Assembly: GCF_009299835.1 (NCBI RefSeq)
Contig: NZ_VKCZ01000001.1
Coordinates: 62,001 to 126,000 of the forward strand
Reading direction: 5' to 3'
Source of the DNA: Microlunatus speluncae
Lineage (GTDB): Bacteria > Actinomycetota > Actinomycetes > Propionibacteriales > Propionibacteriaceae
Length of the DNA stretch: 64,000 nucleotides
The translations under genes were made by a program, and so were the position numbers. The notes under the pieces were generated by a model that ran no database searches, was not told where the DNA came from, and saw only the letters and a program-made list of their open reading frames with translations. This document shows positions 16,913-25,977 of the stretch, piece after piece (the first letter of the stretch is position 1; every line of letters begins with the position of its first letter).

Positions 16913-17601
16913 TCTTCGGCCGGTACGCGGACCGTGCTGAGGCGGGGCAGCGGCTGGCCGCCCTGCTGGCGGACGTGATCGGCGCCGACCGGCTCACCGC
17001 GCAGTCCGCCGGATCGAGTCGTCCGGTGATCTTGGCGCTGCCGCGCGGCGGCGTGCCGGTGGCGGCGCCGATCGCCGAGCGGTTCGGGCTCGACCTCGAC
17101 ATCGTGGCGGTCCGCAAGCTCGGGGCACCCGGGCAGCCCGAGCTGGCGATGGGCGCCCTGGCCCGGATCGGGGACCGGGTCGAGCAGCTGCGCAACGCCG
17201 CGGTGATCACCGCGATCGGCGTGTCCGAGGAGGCCTTCCGGGGCGTGCTCCGGCGGGAGTTGCAGCTGCTGGACGAGCGGCACCGGATGCTGCGTACGGA
17301 CCGGCCGGAGCTCGCGGTCAGTGACCGGCCGGTGATCATCGTCGACGACGGGCTGGCCACCGGCACCACCATGCTGGCCGCGATCGAGGCGGTCCGCCGG
17401 GCCGGTGCGGCCATGATCATCGCGGCGGTGCCGGTCGGCTCGCCACGGGCGGCCGAGCTGATCCGGTCCGAGGTCGATCACCTGGTCTGCCCCCAGTTGC
17501 CCGAGACCTTCCGGTCGGTCGGCCAGGCCTACGCCGGCTTCGAGCCGGTGCCGACCGCGGAAGCCCGGCAGATCCTGGATCGGTGGGGCCCTCGGTCATG
17601 A
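16909..17601 (+). CDS. Phosphoribosyltransferase (COG1926 type)
   Basis: The 230-residue protein carries a type I PRPP-binding motif, VIIVDDGLATGTTM (about 143-156), and an N-terminal LALPRGGVPVAAPIA turn followed by DIVAVRKLGAPGQPELAMGAL, the pattern of the COG1926 family. These proteins are thought to transfer or release phosphoribosyl groups; the acceptor base is unknown. It begins in an ATGA overlap with mazG and ends in one with the next gene, so it probably works in the same nucleotide-metabolism unit. Confidence 0.88.
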   Translation: MIFGRYADRAEAGQRLAALLADVIGADRLTAQSAGSSRPVILALPRGGVPVAAPIAERFGLDLDIVAVRKLGAPGQPELAMGALARIGDRVEQLRNAAVITAIGVSEEAFRGVLRRELQLLDERHRMLRTDRPELAVSDRPVIIVDDGLATGTTMLAAIEAVRRAGAAMIIAAVPVGSPRAAELIRSEVDHLVCPQLPETFRSVGQAYAGFEPVPTAEARQILDRWGPRS

Positions 17602-18146
17602 TCATCGGCGACGACCTCGGGATCGAGGCGCCGGTCCGGCGGGTGTTGGTGTTCGGCGTCACCGGAACCGGCAAGTCCACCCTGGCCGCGCAGCTCAGCG
17701 AACGGACCGACCTGCCCTGGCACGCGGTCGACGACCTGACCTGGCAGCCCGACTGGGTGCCGGTGCCGGCCGAGGAACAGCGACGGATGATCCGGGAGGT
17801 CTGCGCCGGCGACGCCTGGGTCCTTGATCACGCGTACGGGAGGTGGCTGGACGTGGTGCTGGAACGGGTGCAACTGATCGTCGCCCTCGACTACCCGCGG
17901 CTGTTGTCCCTCGGCCGGCTGCTGCGCCGCTGCGTGATCAACATCGTGGCCCGCCGGCCGACCTGCAACGGCAACTTCGAGACCTGGCGCAAACTGGTCG
18001 GCCACGACTCGATCGTCCGCTGGCACTTCCAGTCCTTCGCCGGGAAACGAGCGCAGATCCGACGCTGGGCCGCCGACCCGGACGGTCCACAGGTGATCGT
18101 CTTCCGCCGCCCGGCCGATGCCGAACGCTGGCTGCGCGAACTCTGA
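17598..18146 (+). CDS. P-loop kinase-like protein (FlaR/adenylate-kinase type)
   Basis: ATG 17598 is taken because it forms an ATGA overlap with the preceding stop. The product (182 residues) has the Walker A sequence VFGVTGTGKSTLA near residue 17 and a lid-like tail, RHxx-type residues in NFETWRKLVGHDSIVRWHFQSF. It resembles the small adenylate-kinase-like proteins once called topology modulation factor (FlaR). These are poorly characterised; a nucleotide or small-molecule kinase role is plausible. It is the last gene of the lipoprotein-mazG-PRT operon. Confidence 0.82.
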   Translation: MIIGDDLGIEAPVRRVLVFGVTGTGKSTLAAQLSERTDLPWHAVDDLTWQPDWVPVPAEEQRRMIREVCAGDAWVLDHAYGRWLDVVLERVQLIVALDYPRLLSLGRLLRRCVINIVARRPTCNGNFETWRKLVGHDSIVRWHFQSFAGKRAQIRRWAADPDGPQVIVFRRPADAERWLREL

Positions 18147-18163
18147 CCCACCTCGGGAGGGTC

Positions 18164-18205
18164 GTCCCCGAGCCCGTCGAAGCATGTCCTGAGCCTGTCG
18201 AAGGG
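18164..18205 (+). repeat. Two direct copies of the dispersed GTCGAAGG repeat
   Basis: CCGAGCCCGTCGAAG (18168-18182) and TGTCCTGAGCCTGTCGAAGGG (18185-18205) are adjacent copies of the family whose full form reads TTCGTTCCCTGAGCCTGTCG followed by AAGG. They lie just past the stop of the kinase-like gene. Confidence 0.8.
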
Positions 18206-18319
18206 GGCAGGCACGATCGAACCCGCGTCCTCGTCGGCCGCGATCGGGGTTCGTCCCGATCGACCCGGAACGCCGCCCGGGGTTCGTCGGAATCGATATC
18301 CGGCATTGCCGCAGCCGAG

Positions 18320-18325
18320 TAATGT
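18320..18325 (+). promoter_or_regulatory. -10 box of a leaderless promoter
   Basis: TAATGT ends seven bases before the GTG start at 18333, which lacks a Shine-Dalgarno sequence. Confidence 0.45.
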
Positions 18326-18332
18326 TCCTCGG

Positions 18333-18701
18333 GTGAGCGTTCCGCACCCGGAGACCCGCCGCGACGTCGAGGCGGCCCTGGCGGCCCGCCGCGAACTCGG
18401 GCCGGAATTCGATGATCAGATCGCCGCCGGCCTGGCCGAGCGGATCGAGTTCCTGGCCCAGCAACGCGCGGTCGAGCTGCAGTCGCAGCAGCACCTCGAG
18501 CACTCCGAAGCGGCCGCCGAACGGCTCAACCGAAACCAGCGACTCGCACTCGCCATCGTCTCGCTCGGCACCGGCATCCCGATCACCGCGATCGCCGGCG
18601 CCATGGTCGACCCTCCGCTGATCGGCATCCTCGTCTCCTGGGGCGGCATCGTCGCGATCAACGTCGCGAACGCCCTCGGCGGCCGCCGCCGCAACCGCTA
18701 G
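18333..18701 (+). CDS. Small two-helix membrane protein, hypothetical
   Basis: The 122-residue product has a soluble, coiled-coil-prone N-terminal half (RRELGPEFDDQIAAGLAERIEFLAQQ) and two hydrophobic helices (about 78-93 and 98-115), ending in a basic GGRRRNR tail. Actinobacterial genomes carry many such short membrane proteins of unknown function with the same RELG-E-D-x-x-GLAERI pattern. GTG 18333 is chosen because a TANNNT box lies seven bases upstream. No partner is obvious. Confidence 0.7.
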   Translation: MSVPHPETRRDVEAALAARRELGPEFDDQIAAGLAERIEFLAQQRAVELQSQQHLEHSEAAAERLNRNQRLALAIVSLGTGIPITAIAGAMVDPPLIGILVSWGGIVAINVANALGGRRRNR

Positions 18702-18704
18702 CTC

Positions 18705-18766
18705 CGCCGACCCGCCACAAACGCACGCGGTTCTGCGGCGTGTCGGGGCACACGGACGTCTCGGCG
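18705..18766. repeat. Intergenic hairpin repeat with TGCGGCGTGTCGG core, copy 1
   Basis: CGCCGA at the start and TCGGCG at the end bracket the element, with an inner CGTGT/ACACG stem. The same 62-63 base sequence with changes recurs at 25854-25916, again directly behind a stop codon, and its core recurs at 25233-25250. It is probably a transcription terminator that has spread as a repeat. Confidence 0.6.
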
Positions 18767-19451
18767 GGCAGCCGGCCCGCCGATCGTCGACCGGCTGCTG
18801 AACTGCGGACAACTCAGTCCTGTTCCATCCGCCGCCACGGGACCGGCGGCGCTCGACGGGGGGGTGCCGAGGTCGCTTCCGTTGATCCGGCCAGCCCAGG
18901 CGACGAGGCGGCGCCAGGTTGGCATCGACCTCCGCTGGCAGCTTGGAGGATCGGGGTTTGGTCGAGATCGTGACCGGCGGCTGATCGTTTCGGTCGGCGG
19001 GCGGGTCACGGTCGATCTACTACGAGAGCAAGCTTTCGACGAGGGCGGCCCGGTAGCTTGCGGACCGAGTCTGCCGCCGGCCGTCGGTCTGCGACCGGGG
19101 ATCGTCCCCTCGCGGTGGCGTCTCCGCCCCCCTTCGTGGTCTTCGCGCCGGCTGTTGGTGCCGCGGAGGTACCGCAACGGGGGCGAAGGTGGTTGGTGAG
19201 TGGGTGCGGTCGGTTCGGCGTGGGGCGGAGATCGGGTTGCTTCGGCGGCAGGGCCGAGCGGATGGCTTTGATCTTCGTCGGGTCGTGGTGGTTGTCCGTA
19301 CGGCGACTTCGCCCCACCTACGCGGACTTCGCGCCGGCTGTTGGTGTCGCGGAGCTCGCGCGACGGGGGCGAAGAGGGCGGCGGTTGACGGGGCGGGCCG
19401 ACCATCCGCTGTGGCGAGCACCGGCGGCAACGGTGCCGCGAAATCCGGGAG
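18767..19451. other. Gene-free region with two 48-base hairpin repeats
   Basis: No ORF here has convincing codon use; the apparent long ones on either strand encode Pro/Arg-rich repeats. Two copies of a 48-base sequence, 19141-19188 and 19327-19374, both begin CTTCGCGCCGGCTGTTGGTG or its one-base variant and end GGGGGCGAAG, so each can fold on itself. In the second copy the inner part has become GTCGCG...CGCGAC, keeping a stem while the sequence changed. Their role is unknown. Confidence 0.5.
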
Positions 19452-20345
19452 TCACTCGCGATGGGTCCCCGTTGATTCCGGCAGCTCGGGGGTTCGGGAC
19501 CACAGTTCGGCGATGATCGGGCGGCGGAGGCTGGTGCGCTGGGCGCAGAGGCCGATCCGCAGGGTCGGCAGCGGCGGTCGCGGGGACAGCACTCTGACCT
19601 GGTCCCGCAAAGTGCTGGTCTCCAGCACCAGTCGCGGCACGACGCCGAGGCCGTAGCCGAGGGCGACCAGGGCCAGCAGGGCCTCGTGGCCGGGCGGCTC
19701 GGCGACGACGGTCGGCGCGATCCCGCTGGCCCGGAACCAGGCCTGGGCCGCGTCCCGGCCGAGCCCGGTGCGGGGCAGCAGGTACGACGCCGCCGCCCAG
19801 TCGAACCGGCCGTCGACCGGGCCGGACCCGGCTGGCGCGACGAACTCCAGGCTGGTCTCGGTGACCACTCGGCTGACCATCGAGGCCGGCACCCGGGCGG
19901 GGATCGCGGCCAGGGCCAGGTCGACCGAGCCCTCGTCCACCCGGGCGATCGCCACCGCCGCGTCGCCGGTGGTCAGCTCGAGCCGGACGTCCGGATGGTC
20001 GGCCCGGAACGGCCGGATCAGGTCCGGCAGGATCGCCTGGCAGGCGGTGACGGTGGCGAAGATGCTGATCTGCCCCTGCAGTCCGGTGCCGGTCGGCTCG
20101 GCGGCCCGATAGCGGTCCCAGAGTTCGACCGCGCCGCGGGCGTACTCCCGGAAGCGCAGCCCGTCGGCCGTGATCGACACTCCGCGCGGCCCCCGCTCCA
20201 GCAGTTGCCGGCCGGCTCTGGCCTCGAGGCGCTGGATGGCGCGGGTCAGGGTGGCCGGGCTGACGTGACTCTCGGTGCTGCTGCGGCCGAAGTTGAGGGT
20301 CTCGGTGACATGCAGAAAGAGCCGAAGGTCGCGAAGGTCTTCCAT
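19452..20345 (-). CDS. ilvY: LysR family regulator, IlvY-like
   Basis: The 297-residue protein has the LysR winged-helix N-terminus (LRLFLHVTETLNFGRSS, HVSPATLTRAIQRLEARAGRQLLER) and an effector-binding domain starting at ISIFATVTACQAILPDLI. IlvY in E. coli starts in a very similar way and activates ilvC with acetolactate or acetohydroxybutyrate as inducer. This gene is divergent from an ilvC-type gene, the same layout. ATG 20345 follows AAAGGAGAT. The symbol rests on motif and arrangement, not on a search. Confidence 0.82.
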   Translation of the reverse strand: MEDLRDLRLFLHVTETLNFGRSSTESHVSPATLTRAIQRLEARAGRQLLERGPRGVSITADGLRFREYARGAVELWDRYRAAEPTGTGLQGQISIFATVTACQAILPDLIRPFRADHPDVRLELTTGDAAVAIARVDEGSVDLALAAIPARVPASMVSRVVTETSLEFVAPAGSGPVDGRFDWAAASYLLPRTGLGRDAAQAWFRASGIAPTVVAEPPGHEALLALVALGYGLGVVPRLVLETSTLRDQVRVLSPRPPLPTLRIGLCAQRTSLRRPIIAELWSRTPELPESTGTHRE

Positions 20346-20502
20346 CGCGGATCTCCTTTCTTTCAGTTTTCGCAACGGACCGCTACGAATCCTGCGCTTG
20401 TCGAAACGCTGGTCCGAAGCCTAGAACTGATCGCATGAGATCACCCCACGACGTTCCTCTCCTCCGCTTCGCTCCCCCGAACAACGCCGCGGGGACCCCG
20501 GA
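20346..20502. promoter_or_regulatory. Divergent ilvY-ilvC control region
   Basis: This 157-base gap must hold both promoters and the LysR sites. A loose inverted repeat TTTTCGCAA...TTGTCGAAA spans about 20367-20406 and would suit paired LysR half-sites. I see no strong -35/-10 pair. Confidence 0.4.
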
Positions 20503-21969
20503 ATGAGCACGTACAGCAGCGCGGTCTTCCCGACCGAGACCATCACCCTGCCGGCCGGGCCGGAGACGATCGTCCGCGGCGGACGGCAGCTCTTTCCGTT
20601 GCTGGACAGGGGATTCGCCGGCGTGCGACGGATCGGCGTGCTCGGCTGGGGTCCGCAGGGGCGGGCTCAGGCCCTCAACCTGCGGGATTCGCTCGCCGGC
20701 ACGAAGATCACGGTCAGCGTCGGACTCCGGCCCGGCTCGGCCTCGGCTGCCGCCGCTCGGGCCGAGGGCTTCACCGAGGAGGCGGGGACGCTCGGCGACT
20801 GGCTGGACGTCGCGGCCGCCAGCGATCTGTTGTTGATCTTGATCTCCGACGCCGCCCTGGCCGAGCACTACCCCGAGATCTTCGCGGCGGTACGGCAGGG
20901 GGCGACCATCGGGCTGTCGCACGGCTTCCTGATCGGACACCTGGCCGAGGTCGGTGATCAACTCCCGCAGGGAGTCGGGGTGATCGCGGTCTGCCCGAAG
21001 GGGATGGGCGACTCGGTGCGCCGGCTCTATCTGCAGGGCGCGGAGGTCAACGGCGCCGGGATCAATGCCAGCTTCGCGGTCGAAGTCGATCATGACGGCC
21101 ACGGTGTCGACCGGGCGCTGGCCTGGTCGATCGCGCTCGGCGCCCCGTACACCTTCCCGACCGACCTGCGCTCGGAGTATCTCTCCGACATCGTCGGCGA
21201 ACGGGGGATCCTGCTCGGCGCGGTGCACGGCATCGTCGAGGCGTTGTTCCGCCGGTTCCGGGCCGCGGGCGACGACCCGGAGCGCGCCTATCTCCGGTCC
21301 TGCGAGAACATCACCGGCCCGATCGCCGCCGCGATCTCCGACCGCGGACTTCGGTTGCTGCGGGATGATCTCGCCGGGCCCGACCGGGCGATCTTCGATC
21401 AGGCCTACGCGGCGTGCTATCCGGTGGCCACCGAGTTGATCACCGAGATCTACGACGAGGTCGAGGCGGGCACCGAGCTGCGCAGCGTGATCCTCGCCGG
21501 CCATCGACTGCGGCGGACGCCGATGTCGGAGATCAACCGATCGCCGATGTGGGCCGTGGCGAAGGAGATTCGCGAGGGGCGGCCGGGACGGACGGTGCCG
21601 ATCGACCCGTACACGGCCGGGGTGTTCGTCGCGACCATGATCGCCCAGGTGGACCTGTTCGCCGGCAAGGGTCATGCCTGGTCGGAGATCATCAACGAGT
21701 CGATCATCGAGGCCGTCGACTCCCTGCTGCCGTACCTGCACGCCCGCGATGTCGGTTACATGATCGACAACTGCTCGACCACCGCCCGGCTCGGCGCCCG
21801 CCGCTGGGGCCCGCGGTTCCAGGCGGTGCTGGAGCAGATCGTCTTCCCCGCCACCGATGAAGCCGACATCCCGGATCCGGAATTGGTCAAGAACTTCGAC
21901 ACCAACCCCGCCCACGACGCGCTGGCGGTGATCGCCGAACTCCGCCCCTCGGTCAAGATCGCCCTTTGA
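20503..21969 (+). CDS. ilvC: Ketol-acid reductoisomerase, long class II plant-type form
   Basis: This NADPH enzyme converts acetolactate or acetohydroxybutyrate to the dihydroxy acid in valine and isoleucine synthesis. At 488 residues it is the long form, not the about 340-residue class I enzyme usual in actinobacteria. The Rossmann motif GVLGWGPQGRAQALNLRDS, the catalytic CPKGMG (Lys166), and SDIVGERGILLGAVHG with the metal ligands Asp229 and Glu233 are present, as is a duplicated knotted C-terminal domain containing INESIIEAVDSLLPY and DNCSTTARLG. These segments recall spinach-type plant KARI more than E. coli IlvC. Its IlvY partner is divergent. Confidence 0.95.
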   Translation: MSTYSSAVFPTETITLPAGPETIVRGGRQLFPLLDRGFAGVRRIGVLGWGPQGRAQALNLRDSLAGTKITVSVGLRPGSASAAAARAEGFTEEAGTLGDWLDVAAASDLLLILISDAALAEHYPEIFAAVRQGATIGLSHGFLIGHLAEVGDQLPQGVGVIAVCPKGMGDSVRRLYLQGAEVNGAGINASFAVEVDHDGHGVDRALAWSIALGAPYTFPTDLRSEYLSDIVGERGILLGAVHGIVEALFRRFRAAGDDPERAYLRSCENITGPIAAAISDRGLRLLRDDLAGPDRAIFDQAYAACYPVATELITEIYDEVEAGTELRSVILAGHRLRRTPMSEINRSPMWAVAKEIREGRPGRTVPIDPYTAGVFVATMIAQVDLFAGKGHAWSEIINESIIEAVDSLLPYLHARDVGYMIDNCSTTARLGARRWGPRFQAVLEQIVFPATDEADIPDPELVKNFDTNPAHDALAVIAELRPSVKIAL

Positions 21970-21973
21970 AACC

Positions 21974-22027
21974 CCGACTTGTCAGAACTAGGGCACGCCC
22001 TGGCGTCCCCTGGTTCTGACAAGTCGG
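21974..22027. terminator. Long hairpin, TTGTCAGA family copy 1
   Basis: CCGACTTGTCAGAACTAGGG (21974-21993) pairs with 22008-22027 with one G:U, and the loop itself contains ACGCC/GGCGT. It begins four bases after the ilvC stop. The same arms recur at 39279-39340 and 53785-53846. Confidence 0.75.
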
Positions 22028-22064
22028 CGAGGAGTGGGGCTGCGGGGGCGGGGAGGGGCGGGAT

Positions 22065-22070
22065 TACCGT
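22065..22070 (+). promoter_or_regulatory. -10 box of a leaderless promoter for the dehydratase
   Basis: TACCGT ends six bases before GTG 22077. GGGAGG lies between but touches the start codon, too close to act as a Shine-Dalgarno. Confidence 0.4.
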
Positions 22071-22076
22071 GGGAGG

Positions 22077-23090
22077 GTGACTGACCTGACGGTCTCGGCC
22101 CCGTGCTCGGCCGAGTTGATCACCCTGGATGACATCACCGCCGCCGCGGAACAGATCGCGGGCCGGGTGGTGCCGACGCCGACCGTGTCGAGCCCGGGGC
22201 TGGCCGCCCTGCTCGGCGTGCCGGTCACGGCCAAGCTCGAGCTGCTGCAGCGATCCGGGTCGTTCAAGGCCCGTGGCGCGTACGCCAAGCTGCTCGGGCT
22301 CAACGCCGCCGAGCGGGCGGCCGGCGTGGTCGCGGTCAGCGGCGGCAACCACGGCACCGCGTTGTCCGAGGCGGCCGGCTCGCTCGGGATCACCGCGACG
22401 GTGGTGATGGCCAGGACGGCGCCGCGCAGGTCGATCGAGGCCTGCCGCGCGGCCGGTGCCGAGGTCCGGCTGACCGAGGACATGGCCGACGCGTTCGCGC
22501 TGATGGACCGGCTCGTCGCCGAGGGCCGGACGCTGGTGCACCCGTTCGACGACCCGGCGGTGATCGCGGCCCAGGGGACGGTCGGCCTCGAGTTCGCGGC
22601 CGCGGCGCCCGACGTGACCGATGTCCTGGTCAGCATCGGCGGCGGCGGGCTGATCGCCGGTGTCGCCGTGGCGATCAAGGCGCTGTTGCCCGCCGTCCGG
22701 GTCTGGGGGGTCGAGACCGAGGGTGCCGACGCGATGACCCGCGCCCTGGCGGCCGGAGCCCCGGTCGACTTCCGGCCGACCTCGATCGTCACCACGCTGA
22801 GCGCGCCGCACGCGTCACCGCTCACCCTGGCCCACGTCCAGGCCCTCGTCGAGGACGTGATCGTCGTCTCCGATGCCGAGGCGGTGGCCGGCACGATCAC
22901 GCTGGCCGAGCAGGCCGGCGTCTGGGCCGAACCCGCAGCCGGCTGCCTCATCCCCGCCGCCCGCCGCATCCTCGACCGCGTCGGCCCTGGCGTACACCTC
23001 GGCCTCGTCCTCTGCGGCCGCAACGCCTCCTTCGCCGACTTGTACCGGCTGAGCGGTATCGGGCTACCCGGATCCAAGACCTCGGAGTAG
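22077..23090 (+). CDS. PLP-dependent threonine/serine dehydratase
   Basis: The 337-residue product has the fold-type II PLP motifs: the Schiff-base lysine in GSFKARGA (about 61-68), the phosphate-contacting SGGNHG (about 88-93) and the glycine loop SIGGGGLIAG (about 184-193). It lacks an ACT or IlvA regulatory domain, so it resembles catabolic threonine deaminase or serine racemase/dehydratase. Beside ilvC it could supply 2-oxobutanoate for isoleucine, but the hairpin and own promoter between them argue for separate transcription. Related enzymes act on threonine, serine or threo-3-hydroxyaspartate. Confidence 0.88.
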   Translation: MTDLTVSAPCSAELITLDDITAAAEQIAGRVVPTPTVSSPGLAALLGVPVTAKLELLQRSGSFKARGAYAKLLGLNAAERAAGVVAVSGGNHGTALSEAAGSLGITATVVMARTAPRRSIEACRAAGAEVRLTEDMADAFALMDRLVAEGRTLVHPFDDPAVIAAQGTVGLEFAAAAPDVTDVLVSIGGGGLIAGVAVAIKALLPAVRVWGVETEGADAMTRALAAGAPVDFRPTSIVTTLSAPHASPLTLAHVQALVEDVIVVSDAEAVAGTITLAEQAGVWAEPAAGCLIPAARRILDRVGPGVHLGLVLCGRNASFADLYRLSGIGLPGSKTSE

Positions 23091-23216
23091 GGGCGGGGAC
23101 CAGTGGGGCGTTGGTCTGCAATTCATGGGACGCGCCCCCGGAGTTGCACCGTGCGCGTCGGAATCCGGGCAGCGGTGTCGTTACGCTGGGGGCGACATTC
23201 GCAAGTGACATGGTGA

Positions 23217-24512
<1,296 letters not shown>

Positions 24513-24526
24513 GAGACAATGGAGCG

Positions 24527-25138
24527 ATGTCAGCCCGGCGCAACCTTCCCCGCCCTGCCGCGGCTCCCGGACGCAAGTCGGCCCGCACCAAGAATCCCCG
24601 GCGAACCGCCGGAGACCGATCGGCCGGGCCGGCCGCTCCCGGATCGCTCGATGACCAGACCGGCGACTCGTCGTCGGCCCCGGTCCGTCGCCGTCGGACC
24701 AGCATCACCACCCGAGCCATCGCGCTCGCGGTGGTGTTGCTGATCTTGACCATTTCGTACGCCAGCAGCATGCGCATCTACGTCGAACAGCGGCAGGAGA
24801 TCGCCGCCACCAAGGCCAAGATCGCCGAGCGCGAGGCCGCGATCGGCGGCCTGCAACAGAATCTGTCCCGGTGGCAGGACGACGCCTACGTCGAGGCCCA
24901 GGCCCGGGAACGGCTCGGCTGGGTGCTCCCGGGCGAGTACGGCTTCCGGGTGATCGAGGGCGAGCGGAAGGCCGAGAACGTCGCTCCGGAAGAAGAGAAG
25001 GAGCAGCCGGCCTGGTGGGATCGACTGCTCGGCTCGCTCGAACAGGCCGACAAGCCGCCGGCCGCGCCCGCTCCGGAGCCGAGCGCCGAGCCGACGATCA
25101 CCGCCAGCACGACCCCGAAGCCCCCCGCCGATCGATGA
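24527..25138 (+). CDS. FtsB/DivIC family cell-division protein
   Basis: The 203-residue protein has a basic, Pro-rich cytoplasmic N-terminus (1-60), one transmembrane helix (about 64-84, AIALAVVLLILTISYASSM) and a coiled coil (about 88-118) with EQRQEIAATKAKIAEREAAI. This is followed by the DivIC hallmark ARERLGWVLPGEYGFRVIE, then a Pro/Glu-rich tail. DivIC/FtsB proteins join FtsL and FtsQ in the divisome. ATG 24527, 15 bases after eno, follows AGGAGA. The position after eno is conserved in actinobacteria. Confidence 0.92.
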   Translation: MSARRNLPRPAAAPGRKSARTKNPRRTAGDRSAGPAAPGSLDDQTGDSSSAPVRRRRTSITTRAIALAVVLLILTISYASSMRIYVEQRQEIAATKAKIAEREAAIGGLQQNLSRWQDDAYVEAQARERLGWVLPGEYGFRVIEGERKAENVAPEEEKEQPAWWDRLLGSLEQADKPPAAPAPEPSAEPTITASTTPKPPADR

Positions 25139-25327
25139 CTCAACCGCACCCAGGTGCCACCGCCCCAGGCGCGGGGGGAGTCGCGATGGCCGCTCCAGCT
25201 CCTTCCCGGAAGGTGCCCCAGCCAGGTGGCACTGCGGCGTGTCCGAGCAGCGACCATGATGCCGGTCAGTTTGTCCGGGTAGTCGCGGCACAACTGACCG
25301 CTATCTCCCCCTGGCACGGGATCTGCG

Positions 25328-25355
25328 GTTCGTTCCCTGAGCCCGGGCAAGCCCG
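25328..25355 (+). repeat. Partial copy of the dispersed GTCGAAGG repeat
   Basis: GGTTCGTTCCCTGAGCCCGG begins the copy, but the GTCGAAGG part has been replaced by GGGCAAGCCC. It ends directly at the DUF501 start codon, so the repeat supplies the leader of that gene. Confidence 0.6.
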
Positions 25356-25853
25356 ATGAGCCCCGAGCCGATGACTCCCGCGGACGAGGCGGCGATCGCC
25401 GAGCAGCTCGGCCGGCCGCCGCGCGGAGTCGCGGGCATCGCGCATCGCTGCCCCTGCGGCAAGCCGGCGGTGGTCGCCACCGAACCGCGGCTGCCGGACG
25501 GCACCCCGTTTCCGACGACCTACTACCTGACCTGTCCGCGCGCCGTCGCCGCCTGCTCCCGGCTGGAATCGACCGGGGTGATGGTCGAACTCACCGACCG
25601 GCTGGCCGCCGAGCCCGAGCTGGCCGACGCCTATCGGGCCGCCCACCAGGCCTATCTGGCCGACCGGGCCGAGCTCGGCGACGTGCCGGAGCTGGCCGGG
25701 GTCAGCGCCGGCGGGATGCCGGACCGGGTCAAGTGCCTGCACGCCCTGGCCGGCCACGCCCTGGCCGCCGGCCCCGGCGTCAACCCGATCGGCGACGAAG
25801 CCGTAGCCCGCATCACCCCCTTCTGGACCCCCACCCCCTGCCTCCCCCAATAA
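25356..25853 (+). CDS. DUF501 family protein
   Basis: The 165-residue protein has the DUF501 pattern: an early QLGRPPRGV segment, the cysteine pair CPCG near residue 29, FPTTYYLTCP and the conserved centre DRVKCLHALAGHALAAGPGVNPIGDEA. Function is unknown; the Cys/His spacing could bind metal. The gene sits between ftsB-like and ppx in nearly all actinobacteria that I know. Its leader is a piece of the dispersed repeat and offers no Shine-Dalgarno, so the start may be a few codons later, at the second ATG (25371). Confidence 0.9.
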   Translation: MSPEPMTPADEAAIAEQLGRPPRGVAGIAHRCPCGKPAVVATEPRLPDGTPFPTTYYLTCPRAVAACSRLESTGVMVELTDRLAAEPELADAYRAAHQAYLADRAELGDVPELAGVSAGGMPDRVKCLHALAGHALAAGPGVNPIGDEAVARITPFWTPTPCLPQ

Positions 25854-25916
25854 CGCCGACCCGTCACTTGTGCACCGGCTTTTGCGGCGTGTCGGAGCAG
25901 AAGTGACGTCTCGGCG
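25854..25916. repeat. Intergenic hairpin repeat with TGCGGCGTGTCGG core, copy 2
   Basis: Directly after the DUF501 stop, CGCCGA/TCGGCG and CGTCACTT (25862-25869)/AAGTGACG (25901-25908) form a long interrupted stem. Sequence and position match copy 1 at 18705-18766. Confidence 0.65.
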
Positions 25917-25977
25917 AAGGAGCGAGAGGATCTGAGGACCAGCGGAACTGATCATCGGCGGACTCAAAGGGGTGGAA

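Noticed and set aside
18698..19405. Minus-strand frame of 235 codons, Pro/Arg-rich
   Set aside because: It reads through the two 48-base hairpin repeats; repeated TNSRRE peptides come from the DNA repeat, not from a protein family.
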